A stretch of 64,000 nt of DNA, from contig JAQBQL010000181.1 in assembly GCA_028287035.1 (NCBI GenBank), positions 1 through 64,000 of the forward strand. Direction: 5' to 3'. The notes under the pieces were generated by a model, which was not told where the DNA came from, made no database searches, and saw only the letters and a program-made list of their open reading frames with translations. Made by a program: the position numbers and the translations under genes. This stretch comes from Labilithrix sp. GTDB taxonomy: Bacteria; Myxococcota; Polyangia; Polyangiales; Polyangiaceae. Of the stretch, positions 51,721 through 60,609 are shown piece after piece; the first letter of the stretch is position 1, and the number at the start of each line of letters is the position of its first letter.

Positions 51721-52773
51721 ATGCGCCCGCTGACCGACCAGCCGCCCATGACCGAATTGCGCAGCGTCTCCGGGGGAACCGCCAATCGTGCCGAGCTCGA
51801 CGACGAGCACCGCCGCGCCGCCGAAACGGCGTCCAGCACGAGCGCCGCGCCGGCCCCGACCGCCCGGTCCGACTCGCACGAGCATTACGGCGTCCACCTG
51901 CTGCCGGTCGTAGAGCAGGCGACGCGTGACTTCGCGAACAACGCGCTGAGCGGCGGGCGCGTGCCGCCGGCGTTCGCGGACCTCGGCCTCTACACGGACG
52001 ACGCGCTCCACCGCGAGATCGACGGCGCCCACGCGCGCCTCGCCACGCGGCCGGGGCCCGAGGGCGACGGGGACCGCCTCGCGCTCGACCGGCTCGAGCG
52101 CGAGGTCGCTCGCCGTCAGGCGCCGGCGCTCGTCGACCCCGCCTCGCTCCACACCTTCGAGGACGCGAAGAAGTCGCTCCACGCCGAGGTCACCTTCCTC
52201 GGCACCCACGGCGCGAAGCTCCCCACCGAGCTCCGCGTCCAGCACGAGCACGCCGCGCGCGAGCTCGGCGCCCGTCACCGCGAGCTCCTGTCCGATGCGC
52301 GCGCTTGCGACGACGCCCAGCCGGTCCACGTCGCGCGGCCGAGCCTGGGCGGCGCGGACCGCGTCCAGGTCGTCACCGCCGACGACGTCGTCGCCGCCCT
52401 CGAGCAGCAGCAGGGCCCCATGACGCCGAAGCAGGAGGCCGACGCGCGCGCCATGTTCGACCACTGGCGCATCGACACGTGCAAGGCCACCGGCACCGAT
52501 CCCACGATGGTCGTCGCGGACAGCCATCGCGAGGCGAAGGTCGACACGGCGCCGCGCGACCGCGAGATGCTGAAGATGCGCCTCGACATGCTGAAGGCCG
52601 CGACCACGAGCGCGACGGGCGCGATGGCCTTCCTCGACGCGGCGGCCCGCGGCGAGTCCCTCGAGGCCGCGCACAGCCGCGTGATGCTCGCGACGACGCT
52701 CAGCGACTTCGTCGCGCCGCCGCCGCCCGCGATGGTCAGGCGTCCCGAGGCGCCGGTCGCATCGCCCCATTGA
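51721..52773 (+). CDS. Hypothetical helical protein
   Basis: The 350-residue product has no signal peptide. The first 50 residues are Thr/Ser/Ala-rich and disordered-looking; a second possible start is the ATG at 51748. The remainder is predicted helical and charged (HRELLSDARACDDAQ, EQQQGPMTPKQEADARAMFD, REMLKMRLDMLKAATTSATG) and ends in a Pro-rich segment (APPPPAMVRRPEAPVASP). No catalytic motif or family is recognised. The gene is followed 31 nt later by another unknown protein on the same strand, so they may be cotranscribed, although that gene has its own TAGCGT hexamer upstream. Confidence 0.6.
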   Translation: MRPLTDQPPMTELRSVSGGTANRAELDDEHRRAAETASSTSAAPAPTARSDSHEHYGVHLLPVVEQATRDFANNALSGGRVPPAFADLGLYTDDALHREIDGAHARLATRPGPEGDGDRLALDRLEREVARRQAPALVDPASLHTFEDAKKSLHAEVTFLGTHGAKLPTELRVQHEHAARELGARHRELLSDARACDDAQPVHVARPSLGGADRVQVVTADDVVAALEQQQGPMTPKQEADARAMFDHWRIDTCKATGTDPTMVVADSHREAKVDTAPRDREMLKMRLDMLKAATTSATGAMAFLDAAARGESLEAAHSRVMLATTLSDFVAPPPPAMVRRPEAPVASPH

Positions 52774-52804
52774 CCGCGCCGCGCGGCGCGACGATAGCGT
52801 CCCG

Positions 52805-53875
52805 GTGATTCCTTCTTCGCTCGACCTCGTGCGCGCCACGCCTGAGGTCGCCGCGCGCGCGATCGCGGCGCTGCTCGGGGCGCCGAGCCCGGACGTCGTG
52901 GTGGTCGAGCGGCCGCTCGGGTCGCTCGCCGATCTCCGCCGTCCTGGCGACCCGCGCGTGCAGCGCTTCCAGGTGCTCGCGGCGGACTCGGCGTGGTGCA
53001 TCGTGTGGGGCGAGGAGACGCTCGCCGCCGAGCTCGCGCAGGCGGCCGATCTGGCGGTCGCGCATGCCGAGCACCACGCGACGCACCTCGAGCTCGTGCT
53101 GCACGAGGGCCGCGCCGGCGTGCGCCGCAGCGTGGCGGTCACCGCCGAGGACCGCGTCGACACCCTCGCCATCGGCGCGCCGCTCGAGGGCGAGCTCGAT
53201 CGCGAGGCGCTCGAGAAGGGCGTCAGGGCTCGCGACACCGCCGGCACGCTCGGCCGGCTCCTCGCCTCGACCGGCCTCCCCGACGCCCTGTCGCCCGCGA
53301 GCTACGTGCCCGGCGCCTCGTTCTTCACCGTCACCGCGGTCCGCCGCGAACGGCCCGAGGCGGTTCCCGAGGCGCCCGTCCGCGTCGCGCATGCCGACGA
53401 CGAGACGCCGCCCGACTACCTCGCCCCGTACGCGCGCAAGCCGAAGAAGACCGGCCCCTCGGTGCTCCTCGCCGACGGCAGCTTCTGCGGCCACGGCGAG
53501 CCGCGCTTCGGCGTGTGGGATCTCGCGGTCGACGGCAGCAAGGAGCTCGTCGTCGAGCTGCCCCTCCCCGAAGAGGAGAAGCGCCTCTGGCCGGTGGTGC
53601 GCGTCGCCTCCGCGAAGAGCACGAAGGAGAAGGTCCTCGCCTACGACAGCCGCGCCGTCGTCTCCGCGGCCGGCTCGGGCGCCGCGAGCGGCAAGCCCAC
53701 TGGCACGAAGGGCCTCGCCTGCCCCTCGTGCACGGGCCGCATCTTCCAGGTGAGCGTCGGCTTCGAGATCCCCGACGACGCGACGAGCCCCGAGGACACG
53801 TCGTGGTTCGCCCTCGCGGTGCGCTGCCTCAAGTGCCGCCGCGAAGAGGTGGTCTGGCAGCACGAGTCGGAGTGA
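52805..53875 (+). CDS. Hypothetical protein with C-terminal zinc-ribbon-like motif
   Basis: The 356-residue product starts at a GTG (52805), with a TAGCGT four nt upstream. Its N-terminal half is acidic and helical. The middle contains FGVWDLAVDGSKELVVELPL, a beta-rich segment. The C-terminus has two Cys pairs, LACPSCTGRIFQ (about 308) and RCLKCRRE (about 345), spaced like a small treble-clef or rubredoxin-type zinc ribbon. Zinc binding is an inference from this spacing. Proteins with such tails and otherwise unknown sequence are frequent in Polyangia. No enzyme signature is seen. Confidence 0.62.
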   Translation: MIPSSLDLVRATPEVAARAIAALLGAPSPDVVVVERPLGSLADLRRPGDPRVQRFQVLAADSAWCIVWGEETLAAELAQAADLAVAHAEHHATHLELVLHEGRAGVRRSVAVTAEDRVDTLAIGAPLEGELDREALEKGVRARDTAGTLGRLLASTGLPDALSPASYVPGASFFTVTAVRRERPEAVPEAPVRVAHADDETPPDYLAPYARKPKKTGPSVLLADGSFCGHGEPRFGVWDLAVDGSKELVVELPLPEEEKRLWPVVRVASAKSTKEKVLAYDSRAVVSAAGSGAASGKPTGTKGLACPSCTGRIFQVSVGFEIPDDATSPEDTSWFALAVRCLKCRREEVVWQHESE

Positions 53876-53882
53876 ACGCGGC

Positions 53883-54497
53883 TCAGTCGGCGAGCAGCGC
53901 CGACAGCACCCTCGTCGCCACCTTGCCATCGGGGCCTGGCACCTGGGCTTCCAGATCCCGCAGGAGCTCCGTCGCGACGTCGGGCGCCATCAGCAGCGCG
54001 CCGGGATCCATGATCCAGAACGCGCCGAGCGGGATCGCGTAGCCGCACACGACGACGCCCTCCTCGTCGAGGGTCGGATCGGCGAGCCGCAGGTCGTTGC
54101 CGGTGAAGAGATCCTGGGCGGCGAGCATCGCCTCGTCGAGCCGCGGGCCGATCTCGAGCATCGTGAAGCGCGCCAGGCGCATGATCGCGAGCGCGAAGGC
54201 GAGGCTGTTCGAGGCCTCGCCGAGCTGCGCCGATCGCTCGAAGCGCTGCACGGCATTCAGCCCCGCGGGCCCGCCCGGCCGGTACTCGTGGAGCACGTAC
54301 GCGTCGAAGGCGGCGCGCTGGTCCTCGCGTCCGAGGACGAGCTCGCCCTTCCGCCAGCGACCCAGCCGCCGCGCCGACTCCTCGACCGCGCGCGGGGAGA
54401 CGGTGCCGAGGAGCCGCTCGCGCAGCTGGCCGACGGCGTGGCGCGCGGCCAGCGCAACGATCTTCTCCTCCTGCGCCTGCTCGGCCGCCGGTTCCAT
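53883..54497 (-). CDS. Hypothetical cytoplasmic protein
   Basis: The 204-residue product is a mostly helical protein without signal peptide, ending in ATRVLSALLAD. Segments such as SNSLAFALAIMRLARFTMLE and LADPTLDEEGVVVCGYAIPL give it ordinary protein character. No family is recognised. It converges on the 52805 gene with only 7 nt between the stops, leaving no room for a terminator. Upstream, a TAGACG lies about 7 nt before the ATG, a near match to the TANNNT pattern seen elsewhere in the window. Confidence 0.55.
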   Translation of the reverse strand: MEPAAEQAQEEKIVALAARHAVGQLRERLLGTVSPRAVEESARRLGRWRKGELVLGREDQRAAFDAYVLHEYRPGGPAGLNAVQRFERSAQLGEASNSLAFALAIMRLARFTMLEIGPRLDEAMLAAQDLFTGNDLRLADPTLDEEGVVVCGYAIPLGAFWIMDPGALLMAPDVATELLRDLEAQVPGPDGKVATRVLSALLAD

Positions 54498-54702
54498 GGC
54501 CGACCGTCTACCACGGCCCGCGTCTTCTTCGCCGCCCCCGGGTCGCCGTCGCGCGGCAAGGTTGCATCGTGTTCACCGAAGTGAACGGTCCGCCGTCCGG
54601 GGCGTCGCGGTCACCGCTCCGGGTGGTTGCACACCCTGGCACACCACGAAACCGCGCTTTTCGCCGCCCGAGGCGGGGCACGGCACTTGCGAAGGGCCGC
54701 AC

Positions 54703-56349
54703 ATGCGCCACCTGCTCTTCTCCGCCTTTGCTTCCGTCGTGCTGCCCGCTCTTGCCGTCGGCTGCGGGGCGATCGCCGAGGAGGATCCCAAGGCGCCGCC
54801 CGTCGCGGACGTCACCCAGCCCCTCGCCTGCGCGCGGCCTCGCACGGCGCCGCTCCTCTCGATCGCGAACGTCGACCGGAGCATCGTCGGCCCCTGCGGC
54901 GACGTCGCCTACCGGCTGAACACCGGGGCCGTCTTCCTCCGCACGAGCGACGGCGTCACCACGCAGCTCGCCAGCGAAGGTCAGGTCGGTGAGTTCGACG
55001 CCGCGGGCACCGCGCTCTCGTTCTCGCGCGCCGGCAAGGAGGGAGTCGTCCGCGATCTCGCGACCGGCGAGGAGACCGCCACCGCCGCCACGGCGAGCTT
55101 CGGGCTCGACCCCGCGACGGGCAAGGCCATCCCGTTCTTCTGCGGCGACGACGGCGTTCACGTCGTCACCGGCCACACGGTCAGCGCGGCCGTCCCCGGC
55201 ACTTCGTCGTACGAGTGCCGCGAGCACGCGCGGTTCGGCGCCACGGTCAGCGTCGTCGGCAAGTCGGCGGGCCTCGGGTTCGTCGATCTCGCGCACCAGC
55301 AGCTCACGGTCGCCGACGTCGACTACCGCAACGAATCCGGCTCCCCGACCGCGGACGGAGCCTGGCGACAGGACGCGGTGCGCCTCAGCGCCGACGGACG
55401 CGTCGCCGTCTTCCAGGCCACCTCGTTCACGTGGTGCGGGGACACGACATGCCCGTCGGCGACCGGCATCGACATCGTCGACACCCGCACCGGCCGGGTC
55501 ACCGCGCACGCCGACGGTGGCCGGCTCACTGCCTCCGGCGCCGCCGGCACCATCCGCGAGAGTGGCACTACCCTCTTCGACCCGAATACCAAGTACGCGG
55601 TCGACACGGCGACCGGTACCCTCGCCGACTACCGCGACACGACGTTCCTCCAGCTCCAGGACGATGGCCTCCTCGTGCTCGCCCGCCCCAATGGCCCGGG
55701 CAACGACATCCTCCTCGCGCGCCCCGGCGAGGCCGCCGCCACGGCGTGGTTCAGCACGAGCCGCCCCGGAAGCGTCGCCGCGTGGCCGGACCGCAAGCGC
55801 GCGCTCGTCCTCGAGATCGATCGCTCGATCAAGGTCACCGGAGACGCGAGCACGTGGGGCGGCAGCGAGTACGGCGACCTCGTCCTCCGCGACGAGGACC
55901 ACGAGGTCGCGCGCCACCCCTTCTTCACCAGCATCACGCCCCTCGCGTTCCCGTCCGACGGATCGATCGTCTTCTCGGCCGGCCACTATGCCGGCCAGCC
56001 GCCGGCCGACGCCGTCGAGCTGAGCGACACGTCTCTCGCGATCGGCTACTTCCGTATCGGGGCGGACGGCGCGCTCACTCCGCTGTCGGTGAAGCCCGAT
56101 GGGGCGGACGTCAGCATGTTCCCGGTGCAGGACGGCGCCTTCGTCAGCGTCGCCCGCAGCTGGGACGGCATGACGAGCCACACGGTCGTGGCCGCGCTCG
56201 ATCCCGCGACCGGCGCCGCGCGCCCGCTCTTCGAGAGTGCCGGCTCGGTGTACCCGGCCTCCACCCCCTGGCGGGCGCCCCTCGGCCTCCTCGCGCTCGA
56301 GCAGCACGACGATACCGGCGGCGCCACGCTCTGGCACGGCATCCCCTGA
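54703..56349 (+). CDS. Lipoprotein with beta-propeller-like repeats
   Basis: The 548-residue product starts at 54703 after an AAGGG ribosome-like site. It has a signal peptide with a lipobox-like VGCG near residue 20, a short linker with two Cys, and about 480 residues of repeated beta segments of the form ADGRVAVFQAT, LSFSRAGKEG and FPSDGSIVFSAG. These resemble TolB/WD40-like propeller blades (x-x-x-G-x-x-V/I-x-F). Several Cys pairs (WCGDTTC, FFCGDD) may form disulfides. Surface location is likely; function is unknown. The gene faces the Hsp20 gene and is separated from it by 136 nt. Confidence 0.75.
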   Translation: MRHLLFSAFASVVLPALAVGCGAIAEEDPKAPPVADVTQPLACARPRTAPLLSIANVDRSIVGPCGDVAYRLNTGAVFLRTSDGVTTQLASEGQVGEFDAAGTALSFSRAGKEGVVRDLATGEETATAATASFGLDPATGKAIPFFCGDDGVHVVTGHTVSAAVPGTSSYECREHARFGATVSVVGKSAGLGFVDLAHQQLTVADVDYRNESGSPTADGAWRQDAVRLSADGRVAVFQATSFTWCGDTTCPSATGIDIVDTRTGRVTAHADGGRLTASGAAGTIRESGTTLFDPNTKYAVDTATGTLADYRDTTFLQLQDDGLLVLARPNGPGNDILLARPGEAAATAWFSTSRPGSVAAWPDRKRALVLEIDRSIKVTGDASTWGGSEYGDLVLRDEDHEVARHPFFTSITPLAFPSDGSIVFSAGHYAGQPPADAVELSDTSLAIGYFRIGADGALTPLSVKPDGADVSMFPVQDGAFVSVARSWDGMTSHTVVAALDPATGAARPLFESAGSVYPASTPWRAPLGLLALEQHDDTGGATLWHGIP

Positions 56350-56485
56350 GCCCCTGAAAAATCTGGCGGCCGCCCGCTTGACGGTCGGCGCGCCGAATTT
56401 ATCCATCTCGTCGAACTCAGTACCTCGCGGCGCGGCGGGCCGGGAAGCGCTCGCCACGCCGGAGCAACATCGAAGGAGAATAGCC

Positions 56486-56953
56486 ATGTTGACGGCATGG
56501 AACGCTTTCCCCATGTTGGACCGCCTGTTCGATGACGTGATGAACGGCACGACCGGTACCTCGCTCGGCACCTCCACCCCGCAGCGCGCCTTCGCGCCCA
56601 CGATCGACGTCCGCACCAACGACGACGAGCTCGTCTTCCACTGCGACGTCCCGGGCGTGAAGCAGGAGGACCTCGACATCACCGTCGAGGCGAACACCCT
56701 GACCATCAAGGGCCAGCGCCGCTACGAGGGCGGGCAGCAGGACCAGGTGTGGCTCGGCCGCGCGTACGGAGCGTTCGAGCGCGCCTTCACCCTGCCCGAG
56801 CTCGTGGACGTGGACCGGATGAGCGCGGATCTCTCGAATGGCGTCCTGACCCTCCGTATCCCGAAGAAGCCGCAGGCCAAGCCGCGCCGCGTGACCATCG
56901 GCATCGGCTCGGGCGGCGGCGACCAGAAGCAGCTCGAGACGAAGAAGGAATGA
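56486..56953 (+). CDS. Hsp20/alpha-crystallin small heat-shock protein
   Basis: The 155-residue product starts at an ATG preceded by GAAGGAG seven nt upstream, one of the best ribosome sites in the window. The alpha-crystallin domain spans about residues 38-135: APTIDVRTNDDELVFHCDVP, GVKQEDLDITVEANTLTIKG, and the GVLTLRIPKKP motif near 128. A short C-terminal tail with GGG and charged residues follows. It is an ATP-independent holdase, probably oligomeric, and should protect unfolding proteins in the cytoplasm. A TTGACG at 56378-56383 lies in the upstream region, but no good -10 was found, so heat-shock control is unproven. Confidence 0.95.
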   Translation: MLTAWNAFPMLDRLFDDVMNGTTGTSLGTSTPQRAFAPTIDVRTNDDELVFHCDVPGVKQEDLDITVEANTLTIKGQRRYEGGQQDQVWLGRAYGAFERAFTLPELVDVDRMSADLSNGVLTLRIPKKPQAKPRRVTIGIGSGGGDQKQLETKKE

Positions 56954-56993
56954 CCGTTTTGCACTGACGCGCCGCGTGCTGGGGCGCGCCCGC

Positions 56994-57482
56994 TCACCCG
57001 GCGGATGCGCCCCGCCGCGCCCCGCGGCTCGCGAGGGCGAGGCCGCCTGCGACCATGGCGACCCCCGACGCGAGGAACGCGAGGTCCCACGCCAGCTCAC
57101 CGGCCCCGGGATGCACGTGGTGTATCCCGAGGAGCTCGTGATCGATGAGCCCCTCGACGGCGTTGAAGAGACCCCAGCCGACGAGCAGCGACCCCACGAA
57201 GGTGGGCGTCGACCACGGCACGTCGTCACGCCGACCGAGCTTCCAGAGCTTCCGGATGCCCAGCGCCGTCACGATCCAGGTGAAGGCGTGGAAGAGGCCA
57301 TCCCAGACCATGTTGTATTTCATCGCCACGAGATCCGTGGGCGGCCGCACGCTCGACAGCATGTTGTGCCACTGCAGGATCTGGTGGAGCACGATCCCGT
57401 CCACGAACCCGCCCATGCCGGTGCCGATGAGGATCCCTGCCGCCATGAGCGGCCGGTCCGCGCGCGGCGGAAGGCCGATCAC
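56994..57482 (-). CDS. DUF2243 membrane protein
   Basis: The 162-residue product starts at a GTG (57482) overlapping the stop of the small upstream membrane gene by 4 nt (GTGA). It matches DUF2243: AAGILIGTGMGGFVDGIVLH followed by QILQWHNMLSS, then YNMVWDGLFHAFTWIVTALG, GWGLFNAVEGLIDHELLGIH and a final helix. Four membrane segments are expected, and His residues (LHQ, WHN, FHAF, DHE..GIHHVH) could bind metal. The function of the family is unknown; it often travels with copper- or cytochrome-related small membrane proteins. The gene belongs to a minus-strand run starting at the TRAP genes. Confidence 0.85.
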   Translation of the reverse strand: MIGLPPRADRPLMAAGILIGTGMGGFVDGIVLHQILQWHNMLSSVRPPTDLVAMKYNMVWDGLFHAFTWIVTALGIRKLWKLGRRDDVPWSTPTFVGSLLVGWGLFNAVEGLIDHELLGIHHVHPGAGELAWDLAFLASGVAMVAGGLALASRGARRGASAG

Positions 57483-57673
57483 GAGGCGCCTCCCGGGCCG
57501 CTGCGATCGAGACGCTGCACGACCAGCCCGATGATGGCGAACGGCAGCAGCGCCACCACGAGGTGAGGAAGAAAGTCCTGCTGGAGCACCTGCTGGCGGG
57601 CCGTCTCGCCGACGGCGCACCCCGGACACAGCGAGAGGAGCAGCGCGGAGCACCACATGGTGCCTCGCGCCAT
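57479..57673 (-). CDS. Small membrane protein coupled to DUF2243
   Basis: The 64-residue product has an N-terminal hydrophobic segment with Cys residues (MWCSALLLSLCPGCAVGE), a short polar loop and a second membrane helix (LPHLVVALLPFAIIGLVVQR). Its 4-nt overlap with the DUF2243 gene makes it credible despite its length. The start at 57673 is 13 nt after the DctM stop; an ATG at 57658 is also possible. The paired CPGC could bind a metal or form a disulfide. It probably forms a complex with the DUF2243 protein; this is inferred from coupling only. Confidence 0.6.
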   Translation of the reverse strand: MARGTMWCSALLLSLCPGCAVGETARQQVLQQDFLPHLVVALLPFAIIGLVVQRLDRSGPGGAS

Positions 57674-57686
57674 GCAAGGGCTGCTC

Positions 57687-59390
57687 CTACTTCTTGTTGC
57701 CCTTGATCATCTCGAGCAGATCGTCGTCCGACTCCTGCCCGGGCGCGGCGGCGTCGGGCTTCGGAGCCCCCGCCTCCTTGCCCATGATCATGTTCTCGAG
57801 CTCGTCGTCCTCGCTCGGCGCCGCGCCCGCGTCGACCGGGTCCGCGGTGATCGCCGGCGTCGCCTCGGGCAGCTTCCCGTTCGGGAATGCCTTCTTGTCC
57901 TCGTCCGAGCACGGGAGCGGATTCGACGGATCGGCCTGCACGCATTCGAGCTTCCAGGCCTCGCGCGGCGTGCGGTTCTCCTTGGCGGCGCGGTTCCGCC
58001 ACTCCTGGATGTCGCCGAGCACGAGCTGGTTCGACAGGCGCGGCACGTACGTGATGACGAGCAGCGCGACGGCGAGCAGCCCCACGAACGGCAGCGCGAT
58101 CCGGTAGAGGCTCACCACCGGCCGGTTGAACCGGAAGCTCGAGATGAACAGGTTCAGGCCGAGCGGCGGGCACGAGAACGCGAGCTCGAGGTTCAGCACG
58201 AACATGATCGCGACGTGGAACGGCCCGAGGCCGAAGTGCGCCGCGAACGGCAGCACCAGCGGCACCGCCACGAGGATCGCGCTGAACCCGTCCATGATCA
58301 TGCCGAGCACGAGCAGGAACACGTTCATCACGATCAGGAACTGCCACGTCTTGTCGAGACCGAGCTTGAGCATCCACTCGAGGACGCGATCCGGGATGTG
58401 CTGATCGACGACGTAGTTGGTCAGCGCGTTCGCCATCGCGAGGATGAGGATGACCGCGCCGGCGAGCGCCATCGAGGACTTCGCGATGCGGACGAGGTCC
58501 TTCTTGATCGAGAGATCCTTGTAGACGAAGCACTCGATGCAGAGCGTGTAGAGCGCGACCAGGCCCGCGGCCTCGTCGATCTCGGTGAGGCCGGTCGTCA
58601 TGCCGAGGACGAGCAGGACGAACACGCCCATCTCCCACTTGAAGTCCCACGTGGCGGCCATCGCCTCGTCGAGGTCGAAGGGAGTGCGCGGGATCTTCTC
58701 CTTCACGCCGACGTACACGGCATAGGCCACGAACATCCCGAGGACGAACAGGCCAGGAAGGATGACCGCCTTGTTGACGAGCTGGAAATCCAGGCCCGTC
58801 ACCATCGCGTAGACGAGGAGCGGCAGCGCGAACGGGAGGAGGAGACCGAGCGAGCCGCCCGTCGTCACCAGGCCGACCGCGAACTTGTCGGAATAGCCCT
58901 TCCCCTTGAGCGCCGGCAGGAGCAGGCCGCCGACCGCGATGATCGTGACGCCGCTGCCGCCCGTGAACAGCGTGAAGACGGCGCTCGCGAGCACGCACAC
59001 GATGCCGAGGCCGCCCGGCAGCCAGCCGACCCAGGAGGTGGCGGCGCGGACCAGGCGCTCGGGCGTCTTCGACTCGGCCATGAGATAGCCGACGAACGTG
59101 AAGAGCGGGATCGTCGTGAGGATGGGCGAACCGGCGAAGCGCGAGCCGAAGATGTCGGGCGCGAGGCGGCGCAGGAGCTGCTGCTCGGGATCGGCGTGGG
59201 TCAGCCAGGCGATCTCCGACACGCCGCCGAGAATGGCAAAGAGCGGAGTGCCGAGGAGCGCGAGCGCGGCGACGAGCGCGGCGATGACGCCGCCCACCGC
59301 GCCGGTGACCAGCACGACCGCGCCGAGCACGCCGAAGGTGACGCGCGCCGCCTTGGGGCTCGGGTCGTCGGTGACGAGGGGGGCGCTCAT
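57687..59390 (-). CDS. dctM: TRAP transporter large permease, DctM type, with long C-terminal tail
   Basis: The 567-residue product has about 12 membrane segments and typical DctM sequences: AGSPILTTIPLFTFVGYLMA, FTLFTGGSGVTIIAVGGLLL, GLVTTGGSLGLLLPFALPLL and FVLNLELAFSCPPLGLNLFI. It is the ion-coupled transport subunit. After the last helix near residue 460, a cytoplasmic tail of about 100 residues follows (ECVQADPSNPLPCSDEDKKA, then Asp/Glu/Ala-rich to EMIKGNKK), absent from ordinary DctM of about 430 residues. It overlaps dctQ by 4 nt. The transporter should import an organic acid or similar anion with sodium or protons. Confidence 0.9.
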   Translation of the reverse strand: MSAPLVTDDPSPKAARVTFGVLGAVVLVTGAVGGVIAALVAALALLGTPLFAILGGVSEIAWLTHADPEQQLLRRLAPDIFGSRFAGSPILTTIPLFTFVGYLMAESKTPERLVRAATSWVGWLPGGLGIVCVLASAVFTLFTGGSGVTIIAVGGLLLPALKGKGYSDKFAVGLVTTGGSLGLLLPFALPLLVYAMVTGLDFQLVNKAVILPGLFVLGMFVAYAVYVGVKEKIPRTPFDLDEAMAATWDFKWEMGVFVLLVLGMTTGLTEIDEAAGLVALYTLCIECFVYKDLSIKKDLVRIAKSSMALAGAVILILAMANALTNYVVDQHIPDRVLEWMLKLGLDKTWQFLIVMNVFLLVLGMIMDGFSAILVAVPLVLPFAAHFGLGPFHVAIMFVLNLELAFSCPPLGLNLFISSFRFNRPVVSLYRIALPFVGLLAVALLVITYVPRLSNQLVLGDIQEWRNRAAKENRTPREAWKLECVQADPSNPLPCSDEDKKAFPNGKLPEATPAITADPVDAGAAPSEDDELENMIMGKEAGAPKPDAAAPGQESDDDLLEMIKGNKK

Positions 59391-60559
59391 CGGACGGTCT
59401 CCTCGATGGCGGCTTCCACCCGATCGGCCTGCGCCCCGTGGTCGTGGGCGTGCGCCAGCTCCTCGTCGCCGTGGGCGGCGTTCGGGTCGACCTTCACCCA
59501 GCCGGCAATGGCCAGGAGCGATCGCAGGATGAAACGTATGCCGATGACGAGCAGCCCGAACGCGAACACGAAGTTCGCCTCGCGGACCAGCAGCTTGAAC
59601 ACCGGCTCGCTGCCGCCCGGCATCGACGTGACCGCGGGCGTGCGCATCTCCGTCGAGTCGGCGGGGAGCTCCATCGCCTTCACGTCCTCGGGCTTGAAGT
59701 GCTTCTCCCAGCCGCCGTCACGCAGCCACTCGTTCCACTCCTTCGCCGACAGCGTCTGGCCGTAGGGCGTGCCGGCGATGACGCGCGGGAGCGTCCGCAG
59801 GTCGAGCGACAGCTGGCGCCCTGCCAGGAAGAGGTCGCGGCCGGTGTCGTGGACGACCACGTCGATCTTCGAACCGGCCGACGCCGGGCACGTCTTGGTG
59901 GCGTCGCCCGGGCACGGCACCGAGGTCGGCGCGCGATACTCCTCGACCGCGATGTGGTCGAAGAAGCCCCACACGCCGAAGAGGCACACGATGGCCGCCG
60001 CCACCCAGCCGATGACCGCCACCGGGACGCGCGCCCGCGGCGTCAGGAAGCGCATCACGACGTCGACGTTGATGTGCTTGCCCTGCGCGGTGGCCACCGA
60101 CGCGCCGAGGAGCGCGAGCCACAGCGTGAAGCGCTTCGCCACCTCGCTCGCGCCGCCGAAGAACACGAGGAACGAGCTATTTTGCAGCCAACCCAGCCAG
60201 TTGGCGAAGTAGACCATCCCGAGGTCGCCCCACAGGGTGCCGAGCAGGGCGCCGAGGCACACGAAGGCCGCGGTGAGGATCTCGTGGTGACGGACGCGGC
60301 TACGCGTGACGACGTGCGCGATGCCGCCGACCACCGTGGCCGCGAGCAGCACGCGGAACACGTAGCCGGGATTCGCGTGCCCGGTGCTGGAGAGCGCCCG
60401 GAGCGCGATCCAGAAGACGAGCGTGAGGATGTCCGCCACGAGGACGAACGCACAGAGGCGCGCGTCGAGCTTCGACCATGCGCGGTCGAACCTGTCGAGC
60501 GGCGCGCCCCATGCGGCCTTTGTCGTCTCCACTGTCCCGGCCCTACCCGCTTCGGTCAT
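59387..60559 (-). CDS. dctQ: TRAP transporter small permease, DctQ type, with large insertion
   Basis: The 390-residue product is about twice the usual DctQ length. The core is recognisable: four or more membrane helices, with SSFLVFFGGASEVAKRFTLW, LLGASVATAQGKHINVDVVM and a last helix FAFGLLVIGIRFILRSLLAI. Between about residues 205 and 315 is an inserted soluble region (VPCPGDATKTCPASAGSKID ... LPADSTEMRTPAV). It has two Cys and follows a membrane helix, so it probably lies in the periplasm near the substrate-binding partner. The C-terminus is His/Asp/Glu-rich. The stop overlaps the dctM start by 4 nt. Confidence 0.85.
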   Translation of the reverse strand: MTEAGRAGTVETTKAAWGAPLDRFDRAWSKLDARLCAFVLVADILTLVFWIALRALSSTGHANPGYVFRVLLAATVVGGIAHVVTRSRVRHHEILTAAFVCLGALLGTLWGDLGMVYFANWLGWLQNSSFLVFFGGASEVAKRFTLWLALLGASVATAQGKHINVDVVMRFLTPRARVPVAVIGWVAAAIVCLFGVWGFFDHIAVEEYRAPTSVPCPGDATKTCPASAGSKIDVVVHDTGRDLFLAGRQLSLDLRTLPRVIAGTPYGQTLSAKEWNEWLRDGGWEKHFKPEDVKAMELPADSTEMRTPAVTSMPGGSEPVFKLLVREANFVFAFGLLVIGIRFILRSLLAIAGWVKVDPNAAHGDEELAHAHDHGAQADRVEAAIEETVR

Positions 60560-60609
60560 GAGTGCCGCGAGGGTAGCCCATGACGCGAATCCGGCTCACA
60601 AAACGGCGG

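Noticed and set aside
57657..59765. Long plus-strand frame opposite the TRAP permease genes
   Set aside because: Composition (Arg, Glu, Asp, His-rich) is that expected from the complement of GC-rich membrane protein codons; no motif and no ribosome site.
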